A stretch of DNA of 64,000 nucleotides, taken from positions 57,454 to 121,453 of the forward strand of contig DFLB01000026.1 of the NCBI GenBank assembly GCA_002373995.1. The letters are read 5' to 3'. Shown piece after piece: positions 27,414 through 37,573 of the stretch (position 1 is its first letter; every line of letters starts with the position of its first letter). A model generated the notes under the pieces. That model worked only from the letters and a program-made list of their open reading frames with translations, searched no databases and was not told the origin of the DNA. A program made the position numbers and the translations under genes. Source of the stretch: Bacteroidales bacterium UBA3630. Lineage in GTDB: Bacteria; Bacteroidota; Bacteroidia; Bacteroidales; P3.

Positions 27414-27657
27414 ATTAGGCCTTCGCATTGCCTTTGACTACAGAATAAGCAATGCCGAAGCCCACGCATTATGGTATACAAAAAATGTACGCCAACCAAG
27501 TGGACGAGGAACATTGCGTTATTGCGGTAGTCATCAGAAGTTGCGAAGTTCAATAGAGCCGCAGATAAACGCCGTTACAACGTCTTTCTTATATGTCCTG
27601 TCGCCCTCCTCCGCTTTGACAAGACCGTATAAATCCCGCCTCGGCTTCGGTGGAAAC
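27372..27657 (-). ncRNA. Unidentified structured RNA or leader upstream of the BspA-like gene
   Basis: A consensus promoter on the minus strand at 27665-27695 predicts a transcript starting near 27657, but the next gene starts only at 27318. The intervening sequence folds: GGCTTCGGCATTGC-type arm (27449-27462) with GCAATGCGAAGGCC (27418-27431), then the terminator-like hairpin at 27371-27413. The only ORF here (minus strand, 27347-27553) has no recognisable domain. I cannot name a known RNA family. The rest of the gap, 27696-27854, is AT-rich and featureless. Confidence 0.5.
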
Positions 27658-27664
27658 GACGCTG

Positions 27665-27695
27665 CAAAGATACAAACTTTTTCAAATATGGCAAA
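27665..27695 (-). promoter_or_regulatory. Consensus promoter of the structured leader/RNA
   Basis: Minus-strand TTTG (27692-27695), 19-bp spacer, TATCTTTG (27665-27672). Full match to the Bacteroidota housekeeping promoter, about 340 bp before the BspA-like start codon. Confidence 0.8.
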
Positions 27696-27854
27696 ATTTC
27701 TTTTCCATACCCACCAAAAAAGTCTTCAAATGGGCATCAACCCATCGACAAATATTTTTTTTGAAAGGCAAAAAAGTTCAAATCAATATATGACTATGTT
27801 GTTATAGTCTTCTTTATCTCATTGTTTTGTTTTAGGCAGAAAAGAATAATCTTC

Positions 27855-29225
27855 CTAAAGCTGGTAGAGGCGGTATTTTTCTGTCGGGAGGGGCACCTCG
27901 CGGTAGAGGATATCCCAAGCGGCTGGCGGGGCGGCGTCGCGATCGGTGATCAGGTATTCGTGGGGCTCTTGATAGTCGAGCGACACATGGTGGTAGAAGT
28001 AGAAATAACCATGCAGATTGTAATGTTCGAGCAGGTGGTTGGGGATGGAGACCACATCGCCGTCCTCGACCTGCGTCATAATCTCGTCCATATCGTGTAG
28101 CAGTGCCTTGTCACGCCCCGCCTTGCCAATATGCAGCACGTTGAGTACCAGTGCTGCAGCAAGAAATACCACCGCCACAACCGCTCCTCCTCGACTCTCG
28201 ATGTCTTTTTGCCACCTGACGGTCCAGGGTTCCACCAGTGTTGCGGCAGAAAGCGCCATGTAGGGGTAGACGGTCAACAGATAATGAGGGTATTGCTTCG
28301 TGCTGACCATCATCGGCAGTGTGCCACACAGGGTCAGGACGAACATCAATCCTGCGTTATTCCAGTGCTTGGCATCGATAGCTGGCGTCTGCCCTTTACC
28401 GACAAGCGACGCTATCACAGCCACAGCCACAATGCTGAGCGCCAAGGCAGAACGGCTGAAGAGCACCTCCACCACGTAGCCACGCGACGAGAGACTTGCC
28501 TGCATGCCATGCATCACCTGCTGCTGCAGGTATTCGTGCATGTACTGCCCCGCCTCGTGCGACAGCAGCAACATCGCCGCCATCGGCACAGCGGCCCCCG
28601 CTGCTATCAGCATTGTGCCGCCTGCCATACGCCAGAACCCTTTTACACGTCCGAAGAGCCACAGCAACAGCGGCATCGCCAGCGGGAAAAGTCCCGTGGG
28701 GCCTTTGGTCAAAAACGCCAGGAAAAGCATTGCGCCAGCGGCCAAATTCCACCAACTGCCACGCAACGCGAAAGCCACCGCCGCCAGGGCAAAGACCAGC
28801 ATCGTGCTCTCCAAGAAGTTGTTGCACGACAGCAACGGCACGTCGAAGATAATCACCCACAACAGTAGTGGTACCCATCCCGTGCGCTGCCCGAAACCCA
28901 TCAATCTCCAAACCACGACCATCAACACTGCCGCTGCCAGCACCATCAACAGCGCATAGCATTTGGCGGCCAGCATCGACGTGCCGACGATCCTGAACCA
29001 CAAGCTCAAGAGCCACATCATCAGCGGAGGATGCCCGTTGAAGTGAGTGTCAATAGTCTGCGTGTAGCACGGATGCCAAAAGTCGCCGATACCATGCGCC
29101 ATGTTGTCGGCCACGGAACTATAGATGAGTCCATCCATGAACATGCCGCGCGTCAACACATTGTTGCACGCCAGCAACAAGAACACTGCCGTCACAAAGA
29201 TGTATGGCACCGTCCTCTTCAGCAT
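27855..29225 (-). CDS. Glycosyltransferase family 39 (ArnT/PMT-like) membrane protein
   Basis: 456 residues with about eleven membrane helices. The N-terminal periplasmic loop has DGLIYSSVADNMAHG and a HFNGHPPLMMWLL motif, as in ArnT/PMT-type transferases, which use polyprenyl-phosphate sugars at the periplasmic face. LTKGPTGLFPLAMPLLLWLF is the usual helix 5-6 region. The C-terminal about 85 residues are soluble. The acceptor is unknown; lipid A or protein glycosylation are both possible. It lies 27 bp downstream of glnS on the same strand. Confidence 0.87.
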   Translation of the reverse strand: MLKRTVPYIFVTAVFLLLACNNVLTRGMFMDGLIYSSVADNMAHGIGDFWHPCYTQTIDTHFNGHPPLMMWLLSLWFRIVGTSMLAAKCYALLMVLAAAVLMVVVWRLMGFGQRTGWVPLLLWVIIFDVPLLSCNNFLESTMLVFALAAVAFALRGSWWNLAAGAMLFLAFLTKGPTGLFPLAMPLLLWLFGRVKGFWRMAGGTMLIAAGAAVPMAAMLLLSHEAGQYMHEYLQQQVMHGMQASLSSRGYVVEVLFSRSALALSIVAVAVIASLVGKGQTPAIDAKHWNNAGLMFVLTLCGTLPMMVSTKQYPHYLLTVYPYMALSAATLVEPWTVRWQKDIESRGGAVVAVVFLAAALVLNVLHIGKAGRDKALLHDMDEIMTQVEDGDVVSIPNHLLEHYNLHGYFYFYHHVSLDYQEPHEYLITDRDAAPPAAWDILYREVPLPTEKYRLYQL

Positions 29226-29252
29226 CAGCCTTGCTTTAATGTTCTTAAACCA

Positions 29253-30956
<1,704 letters not shown>

Positions 30957-31092
30957 AACGATTTGAAAATATAATTGTTAAGTGTTAATCTAATGTTATA
31001 GTTATTCTGCAAAGATAATAAAAAAAAGCAAAAGCCACCCAAAAAAACAGCATTTCATCAATCTTTTTTCTGCCGGTATTGATTTTTTTTCA

Positions 31093-31100
31093 TACTTTTG
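31093..31100 (+). promoter_or_regulatory. -7 box immediately before a lipoprotein start codon
   Basis: TACTTTTG, with the ATG of the lipoprotein gene only 4 bp further on (31105). Transcription would start at or within the start codon, so the mRNA is predicted to be leaderless or nearly so. No clear TTTG is found at -33. Confidence 0.6.
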
Positions 31101-31104
31101 CAGC

Positions 31105-31701
31105 ATGAAAAAGATAACCCTTGTATTGGTCCTTGCAGGTAGTATCCTGCTGAGTTCGTGCGACGTGCTGTTGCAAGTCGCCAATCAGTTTTCGAGTGTG
31201 GCGAACCTGGCAAACTGCGATTTCGCCCTAAAGAACGTCTCCAATGTCAGTGTGGCGGGCGTCAATGTCAAAAACCTGACCAAAGGCAACCTGAGTGCCA
31301 CAGATGTGGTGAAATTGGTGGCGGCATATCAAACGAAGCAAGTGCCGTTGGCGATGGATGTCAACGTTGACGTCACAAATCCGACGACCACGCAGGCTGC
31401 CATGACAGCATTGGACTGGATACTGGCCATTGACGGGAAAGACATGGCCAACGGCGTTAACACGAAGAGCTACACCATCAAGCCCAGCGCTACCACGACG
31501 GTGCCCCTGGGTGTGAACACAGACCTGGGCAACCTCTTCTCGCAGCAGGGCCTTGATGCGCTGAAGACATTTGCCAGCAGCTTTTCCAACGAAGGCATCT
31601 CGTCGAAAGTGGGGCTTCGTGTAAAACCCAGCATTGCCGTGGGTACTACGCAGGTGCCATTCCCCAACTACATCAACTTAGAGAAGAAGACGGGGAAGTA
31701 G
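31105..31701 (+). CDS. Lipoprotein, LEA14-like fold suspected
   Basis: 198 residues with signal and lipobox (MKKITLVLVLAGSILLSSC, cysteine at 19). The mature protein has CDFALKNVSNVSVAGVNVKN, VPLAMDVNVDVTNPTTTQAA and TVPLGVNTDLGNLF, a pattern of beta strands with DVxVxNP that recalls LEA type 2/WHy domains. Probably periplasm-facing on a membrane. Function unknown. It is monocistronic, followed by a strong terminator. Confidence 0.75.
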   Translation: MKKITLVLVLAGSILLSSCDVLLQVANQFSSVANLANCDFALKNVSNVSVAGVNVKNLTKGNLSATDVVKLVAAYQTKQVPLAMDVNVDVTNPTTTQAAMTALDWILAIDGKDMANGVNTKSYTIKPSATTTVPLGVNTDLGNLFSQQGLDALKTFASSFSNEGISSKVGLRVKPSIAVGTTQVPFPNYINLEKKTGK

Positions 31702-31722
31702 GAGTTGGCAGTTGACAGTTGA

Positions 31723-31763
31723 CAGTGGGTAGTTGACAGATGCGGTTACCCACTGTTTTTTTT
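31723..31763 (+). terminator. Intrinsic terminator built partly from heptamer repeats
   Basis: CAGTGGGTA (31723-31731) pairs perfectly with TACCCACTG (31747-31755), followed by eight T. The left arm is the end of a GTTGACA/GTTGGCA heptamer tract that begins at about 31703. Confidence 0.85.
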
Positions 31764-31780
31764 CATTGCCAAGTATTCCG

Positions 31781-32911
31781 CTACTCATTAACGACCAGAG
31801 AGACAGCCAGACGGAAGAACAGCTGCGCAGCTGGCTCGATGAGGGCGTCGGGAAATTCGTAAGATGGATGGTGGAGTTCGGGCTGATGCTCGCCGCTGCC
31901 GATACCGAACATAGCACCATTGTAGTGCAGCAAATATTCGGCAAAGTCCTCGCTCCATCGGTTGGGCTGGTCTTGAAATTGAAAATTGAGAATTGAGAAT
32001 TGAGAATTATCCTGCGGGGTGGGTGCTTCGCAGGCTTTCCTTATCTCCTCCACGCAGTCGGGAGTGTTCTCGGTGGCGTGGAAGGGTTCCTGGAGCATGC
32101 GGGAGACCTTGAGGCCGTGGCGGGTGGCGATTTCGTCGACGGCGGCGTTGGCGTCGGCGAGGAGGCGCTGCATGACGTCGTTGGTAAAGGCGCGGAGGGT
32201 GAACATCACATCGGCATGGCCGGCCGAGGTGCCGAAAGCGGGCTCTCCCACCCTCACACAGATGAGTGTGGACTGACGGAATGGGCCAGGTTGCCCGTTA
32301 AAGGCATTGAACCTGCCGATTATCTCACTGACTGCCAGGCCGGGGTTGAGTCCCAGCTCAGGTGTAGAGGCATGGGTTTCGCGGCCGTCGAGGTGGTAGA
32401 TGACACCTGTGGAGGCAGCGGCGAAAGTATTCGGACAAAGGACAACGGTGCCCAACGGGTAGCCGGGGAGGTTGTGCAGGCCGTAGAAGCGCACAATATT
32501 GTACTGCTGGAGGATGCCGCTGTCGAGCACAGCTTGCGAACCGGTGCCGGTCTCTTCGGCCGGCTGCCAAAGAAGGAGAATGTTGTGAGAGTTTTTGCGT
32601 GTTGCAACAGTGTTGCAACATACATGACCATCGACGAGTTCGGCGAGGCGGAGGAGGATGGTGGTGTGACCGTCGTGACCACAACGGTGGCCGATGGGGA
32701 GGGCGTCAGTGTCGGCGCGGAAAGCGACGGTGGGAGCCTGCGGGTCTTTGCCCCAGACAGCGATGACGCCATAGCCCCCCACATGAGTGTAGACTTTGTC
32801 GGGGTGGAGCTGCTGGAGGTGACGGATGATAGTGTTATGGGCAAAGCGCTCGTTGCCGGCGGTCTGCGGGTGCTCGTGGAGCTGGTGGCGTATCTCTTTA
32901 TAATCAATCAT
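31781..32911 (-). CDS. M20-family amidohydrolase/peptidase
   Basis: 376 residues. RADTDALPI near residues 64-72 and the metal-binding GHRCGHDGHTT near 73-83, then LLLWQPAEETGTGSQAV with the catalytic Glu pair, and a dimerisation domain with HASTPELGLNP. These are marks of IAA-amino-acid hydrolase/N-acyl-amino-acid deacylase-type M20D enzymes. The cytoplasmic substrate is unknown. Two low-complexity stretches look like repeat insertions: CCNTVATRKN (from GTTGCAACA direct repeats) and NSQFSILNFQFQDQ (from GAGAATT heptamers, about residues 301-313). Confidence 0.88.
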   Translation of the reverse strand: MIDYKEIRHQLHEHPQTAGNERFAHNTIIRHLQQLHPDKVYTHVGGYGVIAVWGKDPQAPTVAFRADTDALPIGHRCGHDGHTTILLRLAELVDGHVCCNTVATRKNSHNILLLWQPAEETGTGSQAVLDSGILQQYNIVRFYGLHNLPGYPLGTVVLCPNTFAAASTGVIYHLDGRETHASTPELGLNPGLAVSEIIGRFNAFNGQPGPFRQSTLICVRVGEPAFGTSAGHADVMFTLRAFTNDVMQRLLADANAAVDEIATRHGLKVSRMLQEPFHATENTPDCVEEIRKACEAPTPQDNSQFSILNFQFQDQPNRWSEDFAEYLLHYNGAMFGIGSGEHQPELHHPSYEFPDALIEPAAQLFFRLAVSLVVNE

Positions 32912-32929
32912 AATGTTTTCTCAATCAGA

Positions 32930-33350
32930 TCTTATAATCTCATACTTTCAATCAGATTTTAAAAGATTATTTTTTCTCAATCAGAACGAAAAGAACTTGA
33001 AGATTATTGTTTTTTTCAATCAGATTTTAAAAGATTTTTCTTTTTTTTTCTCAATCAGAATGAAAAGAATTTAGAAAATATTGTTCAATCAGATTTTAAA
33101 AGATTTTAAAAGATTTTTCTTTTTTTTCTCAATCAGAATGAAAAGAATTTAGAAAATATTGTTCAATCAGATTTTAAAAGATTTTAAAAGATTATTTTTT
33201 TTCTCAATCAGAATGAAAAGAACTTAAAGAATATGTTCATTTTTCAATCAAATTTTAAAGGATTTTTCAATCAGATTGTAAAAGATTGTAAAAGAGACAA
33301 AATGGCGGATGCAGGGAACGGTTCTTTTCAAATCTTTTACAATCTGATTG
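32930..33350. repeat. AT-rich CAATCAGA repeat array with terminal inverted repeat
   Basis: About ten copies of CAATCAGAttttaaaagatt or CAATCAGAatgaaaagaa in direct orientation, including a unit of about 77 bp repeated twice (about 33045-33190). At the right end CAATCAGATTGTAAAAGATT (33268-33287) is matched by its exact reverse complement at 33331-33350 with a 43-base loop. The array fills the 443-bp gap between the M20 gene and murD; no gene is visible in it. Confidence 0.85.
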
Positions 33351-33354
33351 AGTC

Positions 33355-34692
33355 TTATTTTTTGAGCTTTAAAATCTGTTCACGGTAGAAGTCGCCGCGG
33401 TGCTCGAAATTGCGGAAAGCATCGTAGCTGGCGGCGGCGGGGGAAAGGAGGACTACCCCACCCTGCGGGGTGTGGGAGGCGCACCAGGGGACAATCTTGG
33501 TGTAGTCGTTCTCGACGATATAAGTTGGCAGTTGGCAGTTGGCAGTTGACAGTATTCTGCGGCCGGCGGCACCGACGAAGACAAGGTTAGGGACGGGATG
33601 CTCCTGCAGGAAGTCGACGAGGGGGGTGTAGTCGATGCCGCGGTCGAAGCCGCCGAGGATAAGTGTGTCGACACGACCAAGGGCGCGCACAGCAGCGATG
33701 GCGGCGGCAGGAATGGTGGAGATGCTGTCGTCGTACCAGGTGATGCCCTGCACCTCGCCGATGCACTCCAAGCGATGGCGAAGGCCATGGAAAGTTGAAA
33801 GTTGAAAGTTGAAAGTTGAAAGTGGCTGACGCGTAACCAGACTTGCCACACGGCAGGCCACGAGGGCGTTGCTGCGGTTGTGGTCGCCCTCCAGAGGGCA
33901 GGCGTCGAGGAGTTGCCGCTCTTCGTCGGTGATGTCGTGGAGGCTATAGGGGTGGAGGGAGGAGTGTGGATGAGTGGGAGGATAATAGTGGATGTGCGCC
34001 GCAAGCGGTGCATCACAGGACAAAGCGGCATTGGTGACAGAGTGGGCAACGAGGTCGCGAAGCTCGGCGTTGTCGGTGCAGTAGAAGAAGTGGTCGCCTT
34101 CGCGCTGGCGGAGAGCTATCTGGAACTTAGCCATCTTGTAGCCGAGGTAGTTCTCGTAGTGGTCGAGATGCTCTTGGAAAAGATTGAGCAGTACGGCGAT
34201 ATGCGGGGCGCGGCGGATGTTCTCAAGTTGGTGGCAGCTGAGTTCGGCCACAACGAGGCTGTCTTCACGAAGCTCGTCGAGAATATCGAAGAGGGGGATG
34301 CCTATATTGCCGGCGAGGATGGAGCCGGGCAGCAGGTGATGGATGAGGGAAGCGGTGGTAGACTTGCCTTTAGTGCCGGTGACGCCGATAGTGAGGTCGC
34401 CATAGACCTGCAGGAAGAGGTCGGTGAGGGAAGAAAGTTGGTAGTTGGCAGTTGGCAATTGAAAGTTAGGGATGCCGGGGGACTTGATGACAAGGTCGAA
34501 GGGCCAGTCGGTATGCCATTGGTCGTCAGGGGATTTCCAGCGGCCGTCAACGACTTGGGTAGCGATGGTGTAATGAGCCTCGGGCATGAGGCGTTGTATC
34601 AGGCGCTCGGCGCTTTGGCCTTCGCGACCGTAGCCAGCAATCAATATGCGACGGTCGAGGAGAAGGGCTTTCAGTTGATCTTCTCTGTACAT
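33355..34692 (-). CDS. murD2: MurD-like ligase, probable MurD2 (UDP-MurNAc-L-Ala:L-Glu ligase)
   Basis: 445 residues from the ATG at 34692; 62 further codons open upstream overlap murL. It is a Mur ligase: GYGREGQSAE near residues 21-30, ATP loop GVTGTKGKSTTASLI near 103-117, LNLFQEHLDHY with the catalytic His/Asp, and WYDDSISTIPAA in the C-terminal domain. It overlaps a MurL homologue by 22 bp, which is why MurD2 (adding L-Glu) is preferred over classical MurD (adding D-Glu). It is not in a dcw cluster. Three 7-bp repeat tracts have inserted peptides near residues 76-88, 290-300 and 380-391. Confidence 0.75.
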   Translation of the reverse strand: MYREDQLKALLLDRRILIAGYGREGQSAERLIQRLMPEAHYTIATQVVDGRWKSPDDQWHTDWPFDLVIKSPGIPNFQLPTANYQLSSLTDLFLQVYGDLTIGVTGTKGKSTTASLIHHLLPGSILAGNIGIPLFDILDELREDSLVVAELSCHQLENIRRAPHIAVLLNLFQEHLDHYENYLGYKMAKFQIALRQREGDHFFYCTDNAELRDLVAHSVTNAALSCDAPLAAHIHYYPPTHPHSSLHPYSLHDITDEERQLLDACPLEGDHNRSNALVACRVASLVTRQPLSTFNFQLSTFHGLRHRLECIGEVQGITWYDDSISTIPAAAIAAVRALGRVDTLILGGFDRGIDYTPLVDFLQEHPVPNLVFVGAAGRRILSTANCQLPTYIVENDYTKIVPWCASHTPQGGVVLLSPAAASYDAFRNFEHRGDFYREQILKLKK

Positions 34693-36200
34693 GCAACTTG
34701 AAGTATTTGGCGTTCTTCGGGGGTGAGGTTGCCGATGGGAGACAGAATGGATAGCGAGGATAGAGGGGATAGCGGGGATAGTTGTATTGATTGCAATAGA
34801 TTGGGTTTCTTTTCTTTGTACCAGCGTTGGACGGCCATCTGGAGGGCTTGGCGCACCTCGCTGACGGTGCCGACGCACTCGAAGGGTTTGGTCTCGGCCA
34901 GCCCGAGGAGCTGGCGGAACTCAAGTTCGAGGGAAGTGTCGTCGAGCATCGATTTGCCGAAGATGGCGTTGAGGCGGTCAGGAGCTATGAAGGGAGAAAG
35001 AATGATGTAGGCGAAGAGGCATTTGGCGCAATGGCCGCACCAGATGTCCTGCTTGCTGCCGACGTTGCAGGAGCGGAAGACGTCGTGGTAGGCCGAGAAG
35101 CGGCTAAAGAGCATGGCTATCTGCAACTCGCTCAGCGGGCGGAGAAAGGAGAAGTAGTTGTAAGTGGGCAGTTGGCAGTTGGCAGTTGGCAGTGGGTAGT
35201 TGGCAGTGGGCAGTTGGTAGTTGGCAGTGGGCAGTTGGTAGTTGGCAGTGGGCAGTGGGCAGTGGGCAGTGGGCAGTTGGTAGTTGGCAGTGGGCAGTGG
35301 GTAGTGGGCGACATAGCTGCGGAAGTCGTCTTCGAACTCAAGGCTTTTGCTGTATTGGTGGTTGACGCTGGTGCCGAGGACAGTGCTCTCGTTAGCGGAG
35401 TTCTCATTGCTGAGAGCCACATTGGGGATGCCGCTGATGACGGCTGCCAGATGGGTGTAGAAAGCCAACATTGCGCTGAAAGGCGTGTGGCCATTGAGAT
35501 AACGGTGAACGGTCGCTCCTGTTTGGTCGCGTTCAGTTTCACTGTTGAGATCGAGGAGAGTCTTGTCAATGGTGCGGCGGATGACAAGGACTTCATCTAT
35601 TGGAAATCCAGCCACGCGAGCGCACTCGATGGTGGCTCCGCGGGGGTTCATGATCAGAGGACGGATAGATTTGCCCGCCCGACGCAGCAGTTCAAGTGTG
35701 ACGACGCTGTCCTTGCCCCCTCCGATGGGGACGAGGTAGAGGTCGGAGGTATGAGGTATGAGGTCAGAGGTTTTCTTTGGTTTAGAGTTTTCGGTTCTGT
35801 TCTCCGACTTCATACATCCAACCTGCATAAAGGCCTCGGCCGACTCGCTGATGCCGTTGGTGTAGAAGAACTCGCCGAGGCCGTGCCAGTAGAGTTTGCG
35901 CCAGAAGGAGATCTGATTGTCGGTCAGGCTGCCGCAGTGAATTCGAACAGTGGGCGGGCAGGCGCATTTCCAGTAGCTTATCAGTTCAATCATGCCGATA
36001 TTGAACACCAGGAGTTCGAGGTTGCCTGCAGAGAAGTCGAGGAAAGGGCGGCGTTCGATGAGGGCTGTGGGGTGGAACTCCACTGGGCCCATGCGGAAGT
36101 CGAAGCGCAGGTGCAGGCCGTCGGGTTCCACGTGCCAGTGGTAGTCCTCATAGTCGAAAAACGGGTACTGTGCCCGCAACTGATTGTATTTGCTCATCAT
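34671..36200 (-). CDS. murL: MurL-like UDP-MurNAc-L-Ala-L-Glu epimerase
   Basis: 509 residues from ATG 36200 (or 36197); the frame is open from a TTG at 36209. Motifs as I recall them for MurL (Xanthomonas type): [33 protein letters not shown] (a PP-loop-like nucleotide site), [70 protein letters not shown] and KPFECVGT. MurL epimerises the L-Glu attached by MurD2 to D-Glu, using ATP. Residues about 297-346 are a pure 7-residue repeat (LPTANYQ) from a heptamer tract, about 50 residues more than needed. Its 3' end overlaps the murD-like gene. Confidence 0.78.
   Translation of the reverse strand: MMSKYNQLRAQYPFFDYEDYHWHVEPDGLHLRFDFRMGPVEFHPTALIERRPFLDFSAGNLELLVFNIGMIELISYWKCACPPTVRIHCGSLTDNQISFWRKLYWHGLGEFFYTNGISESAEAFMQVGCMKSENRTENSKPKKTSDLIPHTSDLYLVPIGGGKDSVVTLELLRRAGKSIRPLIMNPRGATIECARVAGFPIDEVLVIRRTIDKTLLDLNSETERDQTGATVHRYLNGHTPFSAMLAFYTHLAAVISGIPNVALSNENSANESTVLGTSVNHQYSKSLEFEDDFRSYVAHYPLPTANYQLPTAHCPLPTANYQLPTANYQLPTANYPLPTANCQLPTYNYFSFLRPLSELQIAMLFSRFSAYHDVFRSCNVGSKQDIWCGHCAKCLFAYIILSPFIAPDRLNAIFGKSMLDDTSLELEFRQLLGLAETKPFECVGTVSEVRQALQMAVQRWYKEKKPNLLQSIQLSPLSPLSSLSILSPIGNLTPEERQILQVACTEKIN
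35161..35310. repeat. 150-bp heptanucleotide tract inside murL
   Basis: About 21 units of AGTTGGC, AGTTGGT, AGTGGGC and AGTGGGT on the plus strand. Because 21 x 7 is a multiple of three, the murL frame is preserved and reads as seven [11 protein letters not shown] 7-residue repeats on the coding strand. Confidence 0.92.
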
Positions 36201-36216
36201 GACGATCAAGCCATTA

Positions 36217-37176
36217 TTACCGTGTGCGGCGGCGGAAGTAGATAATCAAGAGTGTGGTCAGGATGACCATAGTAAGGAGGATGCACCAGAAGGCGGTGTG
36301 CCCCATCTTGAAGGGGAAGTCGACGTTCATGCCGAAGAAGCCGGTGACCACTGTCAGGGGGAGCATGATGGTGGAGAAGTAGGTGAGCACGCGCATGATT
36401 TGGTTAGTGCGGTTGGTCAGCAGGGAGTCGAAAGTCTGCGAGAGGCCTTCGATCAACTCGCCGTAGTCTTCGATTGAGTCGAACATTTTCTGGTACTGGT
36501 CGAGGATGTTGCCCCAGTAGTCTTCCATGTCAATCAGTTCAGGATCGACAAAACCGCGGATGCCGCCGCTTTCGAACATGTGCAGCACGCGGAGTTGGGG
36601 TTTGAAGGTGGTGTTGAGCATGATGATGTTGCGGCGGGTGACGGAGATTTGCTCGATGATGTTGCGGGCGCGGCGGTTGAAGATGTCGTAGTTGATGAGG
36701 TCTACTTCGGCGCCGATGCGTTGCACGAGGGTGTTGGTTTCGAGCATGAGGCGGTTGAGGATGTGGTAGAGCAGCTGGTCGCTGGTGGCCATCATGCGCT
36801 GGGTGTCTTCGTCGCCGTCGGCGAGGTCTTCCTGGATTTCGTCGAAGAATTTTTTGACCACCCAGTGGGCTTTGCCGACGGTGATGATATAGTCGCGTCC
36901 CCAGAATAGTTTTACTTCGCGGATGCGGACGTTTTTGTTGTCCTTGTCGAAATAGGGGAAATGCAGGATGAGGAAGAAGTAGTCGTCGTACTCGTCTATT
37001 TTGGGACGCTGGTTTGTGCCACGGCAGTCCTCGATGTCCAAGGGGTGGAAATGATAGTCGTCTAAAAGCAGACGGTAGTCATCTTCGCTGGGGTTGGTTA
37101 TATCCAGCCATTCGATTTGGCGGCCTGCAGCCACGCCATCACCGTTCAGCGGCTGATACTGGATTCTTTCTATCAT
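36217..37176 (-). CDS. corA: CorA-family Mg2+/Co2+ transporter
   Basis: 319 residues. A cytoplasmic N-terminal domain (WLDITNPSEDDYRLLLDDY, HPLDIEDCRGTNQRPKIDEY) and a long helix stalk precede two C-terminal membrane helices. The signature GMN lies in VVTGFFGMNVDFPF near residues 279-292. The basic tail is YFRRRTR. It forms a pentameric channel for divalent cations in the inner membrane. It is upstream of murL by 16 bp and may share its transcript. Confidence 0.93.
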   Translation of the reverse strand: MIERIQYQPLNGDGVAAGRQIEWLDITNPSEDDYRLLLDDYHFHPLDIEDCRGTNQRPKIDEYDDYFFLILHFPYFDKDNKNVRIREVKLFWGRDYIITVGKAHWVVKKFFDEIQEDLADGDEDTQRMMATSDQLLYHILNRLMLETNTLVQRIGAEVDLINYDIFNRRARNIIEQISVTRRNIIMLNTTFKPQLRVLHMFESGGIRGFVDPELIDMEDYWGNILDQYQKMFDSIEDYGELIEGLSQTFDSLLTNRTNQIMRVLTYFSTIMLPLTVVTGFFGMNVDFPFKMGHTAFWCILLTMVILTTLLIIYFRRRTR

Positions 37177-37251
37177 GACAAACCTCCTTTTTTACGTGAG
37201 AACTATGTGGTTTACAGTGGTCTACATTCGAGTATGGGTATTTAAATCCGT

Positions 37252-37262
37252 CTGCAAAGATA
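37252..37262 (-). promoter_or_regulatory. Candidate -7 box for corA
   Basis: Minus-strand TATCTTTGC(A) about 80 bp before the corA start. The 397-bp gap to the next gene also holds the 11-bp repeat at 37365-37423 and the promoter of the lipoprotein gene. Confidence 0.55.
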
Positions 37263-37364
37263 CATAAAAATTTGGAATTCGGGAAGCGAAAGATGAAAAA
37301 GGGTATATTTTGCGTTATGGATTTGGGATTTTTGCGGATATGGTTTCGTGTTTTTTTCATACCA

Positions 37365-37423
37365 ATATGCAGAGGATATGCAGAGGATATGCCTTGGTTG
37401 CGCAGAGGATGTGCTTTGGTTGA
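37365..37423. repeat. 11-bp tandem repeat, ATATGCAGAGG family
   Basis: About five units: ATATGCAGAGG twice, ATATGCCTTGG, TTGCGCAGAGG, ATGTGCTTTGG. Resembles the GGATATGCTTA array at 61125-61201. Confidence 0.8.
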
Positions 37424-37523
37424 GGTGTAAGATATGTGGTTTTCAGGGATATAGATGGCAATATAGGGTGGAGAGGGTTGTATAATATTTATTGTGTGAT
37501 ATTCATTATTCACTATTTTTTTG

Positions 37524-37531
37524 TATATTTG
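37524..37531 (+). promoter_or_regulatory. -7 box for the lipoprotein/nitroreductase operon
   Basis: TATATTTG, about 43 bp before the ATG at 37574. The -33 region is weak. Confidence 0.55.
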
Positions 37532-37573
37532 CAGCGTGAAATTTGGATCAACAACAATTAATAACAATTCATT

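Noticed and set aside
27347..27553. 68-residue ORF upstream of the BspA-like gene
   Set aside because: It overlaps the two hairpins of the structured leader and has no recognisable motif; the RNA structure explains the conservation-like features better.
33355..34878. 507-residue version of the murD-like gene
   Set aside because: The first 62 codons lie in murL and are basic, low-quality sequence; the ligase starts at 34692.
34671..36200. Plain PP-loop ATPase or tRNA-thiolation enzyme
   Set aside because: GGGKDSVV alone would allow it, but the remaining motifs ([26 protein letters not shown]) and the overlap with a murD-like gene fit MurL better.
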